Numbered from the stretch's first letter, positions 37,725 through 46,319 are shown. The stretch: DNA of 64,000 bases from Alloprevotella tannerae ATCC 51259 (GCF_000159995.1 NZ_GG700642.1:1196242-1260241); one strand, 5' to 3'. A program made the numbers and translations. The notes: generated from the sequence alone by a model not told the origin.

Positions 37725-39113
37725 ATGATGCACACGACAGACGCAAGACGCCTTTTACAGCGCAAACTCGACTCTCTATTGCGCACAGGACAAATTCTGT
37801 TAGAAAGCTCTGCTGATACCAGCCGCATTATGCGCAATATGAAGCGCGCGGCGGCTTATTTGGGATTGCCGGAGAAGAATCTGCACATCTACATCGACTA
37901 TAATATGTTGATGGTCAACATTCACAACACCGAACTCTCCTTTTCTAAATTTCAGCGCTGCGATAAGCACGGCATCAACTTCACGGCTATTTCCGCCGTT
38001 AGCAAACTGACGTATCGAGCGGCCAATGAAAACTACTCTTTGGCGCAATATGAAGCCGCACTCGACGAGATTGCCAACCGCAAGCGCAACTATTCGCCAC
38101 TCTTGACGGCCGTTGGAGCAGCCTTTGCCTGCGGCGGCTTCTGCATACAGTTTGGTTGCGATTGGGTCGCTTTTCTCTACGCCACGCTTGCTGCCTTTTT
38201 GGGTTTCCGCCTACGCTATCGGCTGATCGAATTTGGCATTAATATCTATATGGCTATTGCCTGTGCGGCCTTTGCCTCAACCGTTGTGGCTTGGCTGACC
38301 ACGTATTTACCCGCAAGCTGGACTTCTACGCCCCTCCATCCCCTCTTAGCCTGCGCCTTGTTCATTGTGCCGGGCGTCCCGCTCATAAATTTTGTCGACG
38401 ATATGTTAGACAACAACATCCAAACCGGACTTGTGCGAGCCGCCAATACGATGATGATGATGATAGCTATGGCTTTCGGCATCCTTTTCGCCCTCAAATT
38501 CTGCCTATGGGCCTTTAATTTTCAACCCGATATTATGGGCATCTCGATGGTCCCCCACCACAACTATTGGGAATACGCCATCGCGGCCGCCATCTCCGGT
38601 ATGGGTTTCTCGATGATCTTTAATATCCCGAAGCGCCTTCTGTGGGTCGCTGCCGTGGGCGCAGCTATAGCCGTCTGCACCCGCAATCTGGTCAGTTTGC
38701 AGCCCGACGAATTATGCCAATTCAGCTTAGGCTGGGGCGGCGTATTGGGTTCGCTGGCCGCTTCCGTCTTAATCAGTTTGATTATGTTGCGTATGGCTCA
38801 CCGCGTCCACGCTCCAATGCAGATTCTGGCTATCAGTAGCGTCATCCCGATGGTGCCCGGCGTGCTGATGTATCGCAGTCTCTACTCCTTCTTAATGATG
38901 ACGCGCACGGAGACCCAATTGGTCGATATGATGTCGCTGGCCGGCATCAACGGCATCAACGCTTCGCTCATGATCTTCTGCATCGCCTTAGGCGTGGCCG
39001 TGCCTTCCGTCTTCGCCAAGCGATATATCGGCGCCAAGAAGCAGCAGCGCTTCTTTGAGACGCTGAAAGCGCAGCGGCGCGAAGACGAATCCTTCGACTG
39101 GGAGCAATTTTAA
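37725..39113 (+). CDS. ThrE-family threonine/serine exporter, fused form
   Basis: A 462-residue membrane protein combining both halves of the ThrE family. The N-terminal cytoplasmic part (ARRLLQRKLDSLLRTGQILL, then a beta-rich region with DYNMLMVNIHNTELSFSKF) leads into a five-helix DUF1212-type module (about residues 125-270). A second five-helix ThrE_2-type module (about 285-440) follows, with AISSVIPMVPGVLMYRSLY as its signature. ThrE proteins export threonine and serine in Corynebacterium. In many other bacteria the two modules are separate proteins. Start at 37725 or the adjacent ATG at 37728; the promoter is at 37688-37695. Confidence 0.87.
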   Translation: MMHTTDARRLLQRKLDSLLRTGQILLESSADTSRIMRNMKRAAAYLGLPEKNLHIYIDYNMLMVNIHNTELSFSKFQRCDKHGINFTAISAVSKLTYRAANENYSLAQYEAALDEIANRKRNYSPLLTAVGAAFACGGFCIQFGCDWVAFLYATLAAFLGFRLRYRLIEFGINIYMAIACAAFASTVVAWLTTYLPASWTSTPLHPLLACALFIVPGVPLINFVDDMLDNNIQTGLVRAANTMMMMIAMAFGILFALKFCLWAFNFQPDIMGISMVPHHNYWEYAIAAAISGMGFSMIFNIPKRLLWVAAVGAAIAVCTRNLVSLQPDELCQFSLGWGGVLGSLAASVLISLIMLRMAHRVHAPMQILAISSVIPMVPGVLMYRSLYSFLMMTRTETQLVDMMSLAGINGINASLMIFCIALGVAVPSVFAKRYIGAKKQQRFFETLKAQRREDESFDWEQF

Positions 39114-39170
39114 GATCAACGCAAGCGGCCCGTCATACGGCGGCCGCCCAACCTTCAAATAGCAACACTG

Positions 39171-39701
39171 ATGAACAAGACATTTAAGCGTATGGATCTC
39201 AGCCTCGTAGGCCGCGAAGATCCTTTTCAAGCCATCGGCCACGAATGGTTACTGATTACGGCCGGCACACCGACACATTATAATATGATGACGGCCAGTT
39301 GGGGGATGCTGGGCATCCTTTGGAACAAGCCCGTGGCTACGATTTTCATCCGTCCGGAGCGATATACGCACGACTTTGTCGAGGCTACAGACCGCCTGAC
39401 GCTGAGTCTGCTCGGCGATCATCGCGAAGCCTACAAAATCTGTGGCTCAAAATCGGGGCGGGATCTGGATAAGACGGCCGCAGCGGGCCTCCACCCCGCA
39501 ACGCTACCCGACGATCTCGTCACTTTCGCTGAAGCCCGCTTGGTTTTGGTTTGTCGCAAACTCTACAAGTCGACTCTGCGCGCCGACGAGTTTATAGACG
39601 CACAACCTTACGATCGTCATTACAGCCCCAAAGAAGGAAATTTGCACGACGTATATGTCTGCGAAATAGAAGCCGTCTACGCTCCCGAAGGCGACGCCTA
39701 A
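39171..39701 (+). CDS. Flavin reductase-like domain protein
   Basis: A 176-residue flavoprotein of the flavin reductase-like (FMN-binding split barrel) family. The FMN-binding region is WLLITAGTPTHYNMMTASWG, followed by FIRPERYTHDFVEAT, a typical substrate-side loop, and LSLLGDHREAYKICGSKSGR. Such proteins reduce free FMN or serve as small NAD(P)H-flavin oxidoreductases; the exact role is unknown. It starts 57 bases after thrE with no obvious promoter between, so it may be co-transcribed. A strong terminator follows. Confidence 0.85.
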   Translation: MNKTFKRMDLSLVGREDPFQAIGHEWLLITAGTPTHYNMMTASWGMLGILWNKPVATIFIRPERYTHDFVEATDRLTLSLLGDHREAYKICGSKSGRDLDKTAAAGLHPATLPDDLVTFAEARLVLVCRKLYKSTLRADEFIDAQPYDRHYSPKEGNLHDVYVCEIEAVYAPEGDA

Positions 39702-39730
39702 GCCTGGGGCCGCAAAGGGCGCAATCATCG

Positions 39731-39774
39731 TCCCGCTCAAAGCATCTACGGAGGCTTTGGGCGGGATTTTTTTT
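39731..39774 (+). terminator. Terminator after the flavin reductase gene
   Basis: TCCCGCTCAAAGC pairs with GCTTTGGGCGGGA (one G-T pair) and is followed by eight T residues, a textbook intrinsic terminator. Confidence 0.9.
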
Positions 39775-39845
39775 GCGGAGATCAAGTATTTCTTCCGCCT
39801 TTTTAGTCATTGCATAACCACAGCAGTCGGCCGCTGACGTTTTTC

Positions 39846-39933
39846 ATCACGAGAAAAAAGGTGTGCGCTCGTGATAAAAAAGGCTTCACCTCACGAGAAA
39901 AAAGGTTTGCACTCACGAGCGTAAACAAAAGAA
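39846..39933. repeat. Family B periodic palindromic array, locus B4 (4 units of 22 bp)
   Basis: The cores ATCACGAG (39846), CTCGTGAT (39868), CTCACGAG (39890) and CTCACGAG (39912) are exactly 22 bp apart; the second is inverted. The units contain A-runs and GTTTGCA/GTGTGCG arms. It lies in the 421-base convergent gap 39702-40122 between two terminators; nothing else was recognised there. Confidence 0.85.
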
Positions 39934-40042
39934 GCAGACGGGCGGCGGTTGCAAGTTGGGAGCAGGCCGATTAAAAAGAGGGCACGCCGACAAAGAAAAA
40001 GGCTTTGCCGCAGAGCGCCGATGAGCCTCGGCCGATTAAAAC

Positions 40043-40072
40043 AAAAAAGCCTGCCTCCAAAGGGAGACAGGC
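40043..40072 (-). terminator. Terminator of the DUF4827 gene
   Basis: GCCTG-CTCC pairs with GGAG-CAGGC around an AAAG loop, with one mismatch, and on the minus strand is followed by TTTTTTGTTTTAA. Confidence 0.8.
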
Positions 40073-40122
40073 GGCACTAAAACTATATTTTTACCTTGGC
40101 AAAGGTAATTGAGCCAAACTAT

Positions 40123-40851
40123 TTATCGACCGAATTGATACGTTATCTCATAGAAGCACGGCCGAACTGAGCCTTTCGAGAGTTTATGTCCTTCTGTGCT
40201 GGGCACGATCAGGCGCACTTTGGCTATTTCGCCCGTCGGCGTCGTTTGCCTGCCTAAACCGATGAACGGCAGGGGGAACAACCAGCCCGAGGGAACGGCA
40301 GCTCCGTAAAGGCTCTTCATCACGCCGCTATTAAAAAGTCCGCTATAGATGCCGTAACTATTGGTCACGGTCATCACATCCGGCCTATCTTCGTTGGCTA
40401 AGACGTTGTTGCCCGACTGCAAGCTGTCGGTAGCCAAATTGTATTCAAGGTAACGGCAAACGACAGGGGCGCTTTTGCCCGACGCGATCTTACCGGGTTG
40501 GCCCTTGCGCAGAATCTGCATATAAACGCCCGATCCGGCAAAGAGTACGTACTCGTTTTGGGCTACGTTGGTCGTAGAATCTTGCTTGTAAAATTGCTCT
40601 TCGGAGATAACTTTGATGTTTCCGGGCACATCAAGCAGGTATAGCCCCGACTCTGTATCGACTACCTTCGCGCCTTTCTTGAGGAAGTTTTGCACCTGTC
40701 GACGCTCCCGCTTGCGCTTATCGGCATAGGAAGTATCGTCATTGCTGCAAGCCTGAAAAAGGCAGACGCCGGCAAGCAGAAGCGGCAACACGAGCGCTAC
40801 ACGCTGCCACACATTGCGGCATAAACGGATGCGAAAGGATGTATTTTGCAT
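40123..40851 (-). CDS. DUF4827-like lipoprotein
   Basis: A 242-residue lipoprotein. After MQNTSFRIRLCRNVWQRVAL a hydrophobic segment ends in a lipobox (LFQAC) near residue 35. The mature protein begins SNDDTSYADKRKRERRQVQN, and the remainder (ISEEQFYKQDSTTNVAQNEY, VCRYLEYNLATDSL, GEIAKVRLIVPSTEGH) resembles DUF4827 proteins of Bacteroidales, related in layout to FKBP-like lipoproteins but without a demonstrated isomerase site. The start at 40851 is preferred; an ATG nine bases upstream (40860) also follows the promoter. Confidence 0.75.
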   Translation of the reverse strand: MQNTSFRIRLCRNVWQRVALVLPLLLAGVCLFQACSNDDTSYADKRKRERRQVQNFLKKGAKVVDTESGLYLLDVPGNIKVISEEQFYKQDSTTNVAQNEYVLFAGSGVYMQILRKGQPGKIASGKSAPVVCRYLEYNLATDSLQSGNNVLANEDRPDVMTVTNSYGIYSGLFNSGVMKSLYGAAVPSGWLFPLPFIGLGRQTTPTGEIAKVRLIVPSTEGHKLSKGSVRPCFYEITYQFGR

Positions 40852-40872
40852 TGTAATCATTCTTATTTTGGG

Positions 40873-40880
40873 CAAAAATA
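40873..40880 (-). promoter_or_regulatory. -7 box of the DUF4827 gene
   Basis: TATTTTTG on the minus strand, preceded by TTG in GTTATTGC, lies 12-21 bases upstream of the two candidate start codons. Confidence 0.6.
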
Positions 40881-41188
40881 AGCAATAACACGCACGTGGG
40901 CCGCATTTTTTCAAAAGGAATTGCGGCATAAAGCCGAAAAAACGCTAAAATTGTAAGCCAGTTTGGCAGGTTGGCGGGTTATTGGCGCGCCACTTTCCAT
41001 CGGCGGCCTTTGTATAATAATCCGCGTGCGCCCTCGCTCAACTGATCGGGCGCCGGCGGGGCACTTAGGCGCGCAAAGATACACCATCGGCGGGGCACAA
41101 TGCGCACGAAACGAGCGAAAAAGGGGGAGGAAGCATAGGATTTTGCGTAAAATGCGCCCAAATTATTTGCAGAATTAAAATAAACTCC

Positions 41189-41196
41189 TACCTTTG
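41189..41196 (+). promoter_or_regulatory. -7 box of tRNA-Cys
   Basis: TACCTTTG lies 16 bases before the mature tRNA 5' end. The same octamer precedes tRNA-Lys at 46288. The 361-base gap 40852-41212 otherwise shows only the DUF4827 promoter. Confidence 0.7.
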
Positions 41197-41212
41197 CAAG
41201 CGCAAACAAAAG

Positions 41213-41283
41213 GGTACCTTGACCGAGTGGCTAGGTAGCGGTCTGCAAAACCGTGTACAGCAGTTCGAATCTGCTAGGTACCT
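41213..41283 (+). tRNA. tRNA-Cys (anticodon GCA)
   Basis: The acceptor stem GGTACCT/AGGTACC is perfect, with discriminator T. The D arm is GACCGAGTGGCTAGGTAGC, the anticodon loop CTGCAAA contains GCA, and the T arm has TTCGAAT between CAGCAG-type stems. The 3' CCA is not encoded. A hairpin terminator follows at 41288-41324. Confidence 0.95.
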
Positions 41284-41287
41284 CTAC

Positions 41288-41324
41288 AAAGCGGAGCACT
41301 TCTGACGAAGCGCCCCGCTTTTTT
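41288..41324 (+). terminator. Terminator of tRNA-Cys
   Basis: GCGG-GC-CTTC pairs with GAAG-GC-CCGC around a TGAC loop and is followed by TTTTTTAG. Confidence 0.8.
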
Positions 41325-41359
41325 AGTTTTACTCCATATCTCAAGGGCCGCGCGCCGCA

Positions 41360-43651
41360 TCAGAAGGGCAAGCCAACGGCAAAATGGAGGACGAAATCGC
41401 GAGAAAATTTGGGGTGAATCAGCGGATAGTGACCGCGACCTGAGGGATAAGCGGGGTCAACGGCCTTCATGCCGCCATCTAAACGCAAGATAAAATAATC
41501 AAGGTTGAGGCGGAGGCCCAAACCATAGGCCACGGCCAACTGCTTATAGAAAGAACGCAGGTGGAATCGGCTTCCTGAAAGATTTTCATAGCGTCGCGTG
41601 TTCCACACATTACCGGCATCGACGAAGAAAGCACCATTGAATTTCCAGAAAAGCGCCGTTCGCCATTCAAAACTCAAATCGAGCTTCATATTTCCCGTTT
41701 GGTTGATGAAATCTACTTTGCCGTCCTTCTCCACATAATTGCCCGGGCCGAGCGAACGCACATTCCAGCCGCGCACGCTGTTGGCCCCACCGGCAAAATA
41801 ACGCTTCTCGTAGGGGATTACGGCAGAGTTTCCGTAGGGAATAGCCAAACCAAAGGCGGCGTGAAACGCGAAGGTGTTGCGGCTATCTATACGCAAACTG
41901 CGCACAAAATCGACATCGACTTTTACATATTGGGAATAGGCAATATTAAACAGCCTGTGTTGGCCCGCTTCATTCTTACTTGCTCTGACGATTTTGGATA
42001 TTCCGTGCAGCAGATTGCCGGCTGCTTCGACGCCAAACTTCACTTGCCAGCCCTTTGTCAGTTGGCCGGTAAGCGGAGAGAATGTTACGCTGCCTCGTTC
42101 CTTATCTTGCTGGGAGTTATATACGAAACTGTAGCCCGTATTCATAATGAAGAGATCCGCATAACTGGCTCGCAAAATCGAATATCGAGGGTCAGCGTTG
42201 TTAAGATAGTCGCGCCTAAACGTATTGGAAATCCAGGGCATAAAGACATAGTTGAGGCTGATCATATCAAAACGATGCTGAAAGCCGGGATGGGCATGAT
42301 AACTCCAGCGATAGGCCCAGTTGCCCGTGACTACACGCCGATGAAACTCCGGCCTGTTTTGCGAATTGTACATAAAGCTGAGGTCGCTCGTTGCCTTTAA
42401 GCGCTGGCGCGCCGATTGGCGCACAAAAGGCAGGCGAAAGGTGGGAAAACGGAGCGAAGCCTCGCCGCTAAACTCTAAGTAGTTTTCGTTGCCGTAGCCT
42501 TCCAAGCCCCTGATGGCTTCGTAAGCCATTCTTCCCTTCAAAAGCAGGCGTTCGGCGCCCTTAAATAAGTTACGATTCGTAAAGGAAAGGGCCAAAGCAG
42601 CGCCCAAATCGCCGCTGGTATTCGTCCCTTCAAGCTCGAGACTGACTGCATTGGGCTTGTTGCGCACAATCGTAACGTCGGCATCGAGCAAAGCAGAATC
42701 GCCGGGCGGCTCGTTAAACTTTATCGTCGTATAGCGCACCGCCGACAAACCGTTCATTGCCGAATAGCTGTCTTGAACGTCTTCTTCGCGGAACAAACTA
42801 TCGGGCCGGATTAACAGATGATTTTTGTAGAGATGTTTACGAAAGGCCAACTTGTCCGCACCCAGGCTCGGCGAGTCCCATATTTTGATCGTACGAAAGC
42901 GGTAAGGCTGATAAGCCCGCACCGAATCGATGCCGGGCGGGCGGGAAAAGACGAAAGTCAGCGCCACACGGTCACTGCCGGCAACGGTATCTGCGTCGTA
43001 ACCGACAAAGTCGCGGTTGATGCGATAGTAACCTTGGTTCTGCAGGGCTGTGATCACACGATTGCGCTCTTCATTCAGCACCGAAACGTCCAAAGGCATA
43101 CCCACGTGAAGCAAACTTTTAGTGCGCAAAGCCGATACAGCGCGCTCCAAACGCGGATCATCGAAGCGATAAGCTAAAGAATCGACAACGTAGCGCACAC
43201 CCGGCCGCAACTTATACGTAAGTCGGACGCGCCGCCGGCGCTTTTGTGTGAGCGTATCTACCGCTGCGTGCAGATAACCTCGCGATTGGAGAGCAGCGAG
43301 CAGCGCAGTGCGCGAAGCAACAGTCGACGCCGTATCATAAACGACAGGCGCTTCGCCGAGGCGGCGAAAGAAACGGCCGCGGCGCTTTGTCGTATCGGCC
43401 GGCGAGAGGCAATAAATGCCGAGCGGCACTTTAACCAGATTAAACCAGCGCGCATTTGGCTGCTGACGCACATATTTAATATAGTCGGCAGTTTTAACTT
43501 GCTTAGTTGCAGATACCACTTTGACGTCGCTCAGCATCGCTTCATCGCCCGCCAAATAGCGTGTAGGCGAGCACGATTGCAGCAAAAAAAGCAGCAAAGT
43601 AAGTCCTGCGAAGAGCAGGGATAGAGAAACGTGACGGTTCAAAGGCTTCAA
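41360..43651 (-). CDS. TamL-like BamA-superfamily outer-membrane lipoprotein
   Basis: A 763-residue outer-membrane protein. The N terminus MKPLNRHVSLSLLFAGLTLL ends in a lipobox (LLQSCSPT). POTRA-type domains follow (AALQSRGYLHAAVDTLTQKR, LRPGVRYVVDSLAYRF, LQNQGYYRINRDF, about residues 100-330). A C-terminal beta-barrel of the BamA/TamA kind ends in phenylalanine (LHFAVGLPF), with the lid-loop signature YFAGGANSVRGWNVRSLGPG. Bacteroidota TamL is the lipoprotein counterpart of TamA and works with TamB in envelope assembly. TamB is not adjacent here. The start is TTG at 43651: the frame has no upstream start before a stop at 43673-43675 and the first in-frame ATG is after the lipobox. Confidence 0.88.
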   Translation of the reverse strand: MKPLNRHVSLSLLFAGLTLLLFLLQSCSPTRYLAGDEAMLSDVKVVSATKQVKTADYIKYVRQQPNARWFNLVKVPLGIYCLSPADTTKRRGRFFRRLGEAPVVYDTASTVASRTALLAALQSRGYLHAAVDTLTQKRRRRVRLTYKLRPGVRYVVDSLAYRFDDPRLERAVSALRTKSLLHVGMPLDVSVLNEERNRVITALQNQGYYRINRDFVGYDADTVAGSDRVALTFVFSRPPGIDSVRAYQPYRFRTIKIWDSPSLGADKLAFRKHLYKNHLLIRPDSLFREEDVQDSYSAMNGLSAVRYTTIKFNEPPGDSALLDADVTIVRNKPNAVSLELEGTNTSGDLGAALALSFTNRNLFKGAERLLLKGRMAYEAIRGLEGYGNENYLEFSGEASLRFPTFRLPFVRQSARQRLKATSDLSFMYNSQNRPEFHRRVVTGNWAYRWSYHAHPGFQHRFDMISLNYVFMPWISNTFRRDYLNNADPRYSILRASYADLFIMNTGYSFVYNSQQDKERGSVTFSPLTGQLTKGWQVKFGVEAAGNLLHGISKIVRASKNEAGQHRLFNIAYSQYVKVDVDFVRSLRIDSRNTFAFHAAFGLAIPYGNSAVIPYEKRYFAGGANSVRGWNVRSLGPGNYVEKDGKVDFINQTGNMKLDLSFEWRTALFWKFNGAFFVDAGNVWNTRRYENLSGSRFHLRSFYKQLAVAYGLGLRLNLDYFILRLDGGMKAVDPAYPSGRGHYPLIHPKFSRDFVLHFAVGLPF

Positions 43652-43659
43652 TTTTGAAG

Positions 43660-43699
43660 CAAATATACTACTTCATTAGCTTCTGTCTTTGTAATTTTG
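43660..43699. promoter_or_regulatory. Divergent promoters: tamL-like gene and RNA methyltransferase
   Basis: TATATTTG on the minus strand (43660-43667) ends eight bases before the TTG start at 43651, so that mRNA would be nearly leaderless. TAATTTTG on the plus strand (43692-43699) lies 16 bases before the methyltransferase ATG at 43716. Confidence 0.6.
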
Positions 43700-43715
43700 C
43701 CGAAAAATCCATAAG

Positions 43716-44465
43716 ATGCTGACAAGAGCTGAAATAAAATGGCTGCACGGCCTGACGCGCAAGCGGCAGCGCGATGCTGAAGGCCTCTTCATCGCAGAAG
43801 GGCCGAAGGTAGTCGGAGATCTGCTGGCCTTGTTCCCTTGCCGACTGCTCTTAGCAACGGCTGATTTTCTACAAAGCAAGGCGCAATGGCCCGCCGCAGA
43901 GGTGCGCGAGCTGTCGGCGTCGGAACTGGTGCGCGTTTCGCTCTTGCAAGCGCCGCAGCAGGTCGTTGCCGTCTTTGAAAAGCCCACGCCGGTGCCTTGG
44001 CAGCCCACAGACGAACTGGCTTTGGCTTTAGATGGCTTGCAAGACCCGGGCAATGTGGGGACGATTATCCGATTAGCCGACTGGTTCGGCATACATAATA
44101 TATTGTGTAGCCCAACGACGGCCGACGCGTTCGCGCCAAAAGTGGTGCAAGCTACGATGGGCGCACTCGGCCGCATCAATCTCCACTACGTAGATCTCTG
44201 CGAAGCGCTCGCCAAGTTGCCTGTGGAGACACCGATTTACGGAACGTTTCTCGACGGACCTAACATTTACGAGCAATCATTGGATACGAAAGGCCTCATC
44301 ATAATGGGCAACGAAGGTCAAGGCATATCGCCCGCCGTCGAGCGTTTTGTTTCAAAGCGCTTGTTCATACCTCGCTTCCCCCTCAACGCAACGGGCAGCG
44401 AGAGCCTCAACGTTGCGATGGCCACAGCCATCGTTTGCGCCGAATTCAGACGAAGAAATTACTAA
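43716..44465 (+). CDS. TrmH/SpoU-family RNA 2'-O-methyltransferase
   Basis: A 249-residue SPOUT methyltransferase modifying ribose 2'-OH in tRNA or rRNA with S-adenosylmethionine. The N-terminal substrate-binding domain starts IKWLHGLTRKRQRDAEGLFI. The three SPOUT motifs are LQDPGNVGTIIRLADW, IIMGNEGQGISPAVE and PLNATGSESLNVAMATAI, which form the trefoil knot that binds the cofactor. The target nucleotide cannot be told from sequence alone. The stop precedes the next gene by three bases, so it is co-transcribed with the glycosyltransferase. Confidence 0.92.
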   Translation: MLTRAEIKWLHGLTRKRQRDAEGLFIAEGPKVVGDLLALFPCRLLLATADFLQSKAQWPAAEVRELSASELVRVSLLQAPQQVVAVFEKPTPVPWQPTDELALALDGLQDPGNVGTIIRLADWFGIHNILCSPTTADAFAPKVVQATMGALGRINLHYVDLCEALAKLPVETPIYGTFLDGPNIYEQSLDTKGLIIMGNEGQGISPAVERFVSKRLFIPRFPLNATGSESLNVAMATAIVCAEFRRRNY

Positions 44466-44468
44466 ACA

Positions 44469-45650
44469 ATGAACCTACTCCTCCTCATTAACATAAGTTT
44501 GTTGGCAACGATGCTGCTCTGCCTGCTCGCCCTTTGGCGCTTTCGCTGGCGCGATTACTCTCTGCCGGCACGCTGGTCTGAAACTGCCGAATCGACGGAG
44601 CAGCCTGCGATCTCGATTATCATTCCGGCGCTCGACCAAGGTGACTATTTGGCCGAGTATCTGCCGATTTTCTTACAGCAGAACTATCCTTCGTTTGAAA
44701 TTATCGTCGTCGACGAGGCCTCGACCGATAATACGCCTGATGTGCTCAAGCGCTTATCGGCCGAAGATAAGCGGCTACGCTACTTATCCGTACCGCGCTC
44801 GACGCGCCACATAGAATTGACCAAACTGGCTCTGACGTTGGGCGTGCGATCCGCGCGTTTTCCTTGGGTGGTCTTTACGCGGGCCGACTGCCAACCGGCA
44901 TCGCCCGACTGGCTCTCGCGACTGGCGGAGCAGTTTGCACCCGGTGTAGAGATGGTCGGAGGCTATGCCAACTATCTCAACGATGAGACGCGCCAAGCAC
45001 GCCGCCAGATCTTCGAACGTCTGCGTTTGCAGTTGCGTTTGGCACGGGCTGCTCGGAGCGGACGCCCCGTTTATGCCGACCCCTGCAACCTGGCCGTCAA
45101 GCAAGCCTTTTTTATGGCACAGGAGGGCTTTGCCAACAGTCTGCTACTGCCCTTTGGGGAGGAAGAATTGTTTGTGGATGCCTATGCTACGCCTGAAAAT
45201 TTCCGCCTGACTTGGCATCCTGACGCCACGATTTGCCAGCAACTACCCGCTCGCCGCCTGCTTTCCGACGAGCGGATCTATACGGCGGAGATCGCCAACC
45301 GCAGTAGTCGCCGCCGCCGACTGTATGCTGCGCGCGAAGCGTGGGCTTCCTGCTTTTTCTTTCTGTTTTTCCTACTGACGCTAACTTATATCGGTGAGCG
45401 TACATTTTATATTTTACAACAATCAGTTTACTTTATCCAAGATTTGTCCACAGATCTGCCCTTCTTGCTCCTGCTCATCACGGCTATCATCCTACCGATC
45501 CGCTTGATGCGCAAGGCTACGCGGGCTCTGGGTGAGCGTCGCTTTGGCGGGATGCTGATTGCCTACGCTTGGCTGCAACCTTTGCGCAACCGGCTCACGT
45601 ATCTGCGCCGCCTCCACCGCAGCGACAGTTTTGTTCGCCCCTCTTTATAA
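44469..45650 (+). CDS. Membrane glycosyltransferase, GT2
   Basis: A 393-residue family 2 glycosyltransferase. An N-terminal membrane segment (residues about 1-22) precedes the GT-A domain: AISIIIPALDQGDYLAEYLP, EIIVVDEASTDNTPDVLKRL and the acid-containing VFTRADCQPASPDW. A second hydrophobic region (about residues 290-345) is likely to form one or two more membrane helices. Such enzymes build surface polysaccharide or glycolipid; acceptor and sugar are unknown. It starts three bases after the methyltransferase stop. Repeat locus A4 lies downstream. Confidence 0.88.
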   Translation: MNLLLLINISLLATMLLCLLALWRFRWRDYSLPARWSETAESTEQPAISIIIPALDQGDYLAEYLPIFLQQNYPSFEIIVVDEASTDNTPDVLKRLSAEDKRLRYLSVPRSTRHIELTKLALTLGVRSARFPWVVFTRADCQPASPDWLSRLAEQFAPGVEMVGGYANYLNDETRQARRQIFERLRLQLRLARAARSGRPVYADPCNLAVKQAFFMAQEGFANSLLLPFGEEELFVDAYATPENFRLTWHPDATICQQLPARRLLSDERIYTAEIANRSSRRRRLYAAREAWASCFFFLFFLLTLTYIGERTFYILQQSVYFIQDLSTDLPFLLLLITAIILPIRLMRKATRALGERRFGGMLIAYAWLQPLRNRLTYLRRLHRSDSFVRPSL

Positions 45651-45904
45651 TTGCTCACTTTTGACTGACGGCCGACAAACGGCCGATACCGCTGATAGCG
45701 TCCGGCCTTTGCATGCTACCGGCAGTTATTGGCGCGTAAAGGATCGACTTTTACCGCCACGCAAAGGCACAAACTATGGCGACAAGTCAAAGTTTGATAC
45801 ATTTAGTCCCCTACTTTCCCCTCTCCTTCTCTTCTTTCTACACCCAACGCCTTAAATGGCGACGCTTGAAACGCAAAAATGACCGCAAGAAGGCGGCTTT
45901 CGTT

Positions 45905-45989
45905 TTCGTTTGGTGGCGGCAAACAATAGTTTGGTCCCACCAAACCATAGTTTGTTCCCGGCAAACGATAGTTTGGCAGCAGCAAACAA
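45905..45989. repeat. Family A periodic palindromic array, locus A4 (4 units of 21 bp)
   Basis: Units start at 45905, 45926, 45947 and 45968 (TTCGTTTG, then ATAGTTTG three times), exactly 21 bp apart. Inner segments are GTGGCGG, GTCCCAC, TTCCCGG and GCAGCAG. It lies in the 669-base gap 45651-46319 between GT2 and tRNA-Lys. Several frames stay open through it because 21 is a multiple of three, but none shows protein-like features. The rest of the gap shows only the tRNA promoter. Confidence 0.85.
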
Positions 45990-46287
45990 TAAACAAACAA
46001 AAGAGAACAATATAAAAATCAGCGCAGAAGCACGCACAAAGGAGATCTGCCCACCAGCCGGCGCACCGAATGCCCCGCTTTACTTCTCCTTCGCAAGCAC
46101 AAGGCAAAGAAAATCTATAACAGGCCATACAAAGACGGCGGGCAACCGAGAGCTTACATCCGAAAAACGACTGCTCGCTCTGCCAAGAGGCCGCTTCAGC
46201 ATCAAGGCGTCAAGCGAAATAAGCGGAAAAGAAAGCCCTCAGCAGAAAAAAAGTGAGCAAAGTATTTGGCAAACAAAAAAATCATTC

Positions 46288-46295
46288 TACCTTTG
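46288..46295 (+). promoter_or_regulatory. -7 box of tRNA-Lys
   Basis: TACCTTTG, identical to the box of tRNA-Cys, lies 24 bases before the mature 5' end. Confidence 0.7.
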
Positions 46296-46319
46296 CACTC
46301 GCTTAACGGCAATTAGGTA

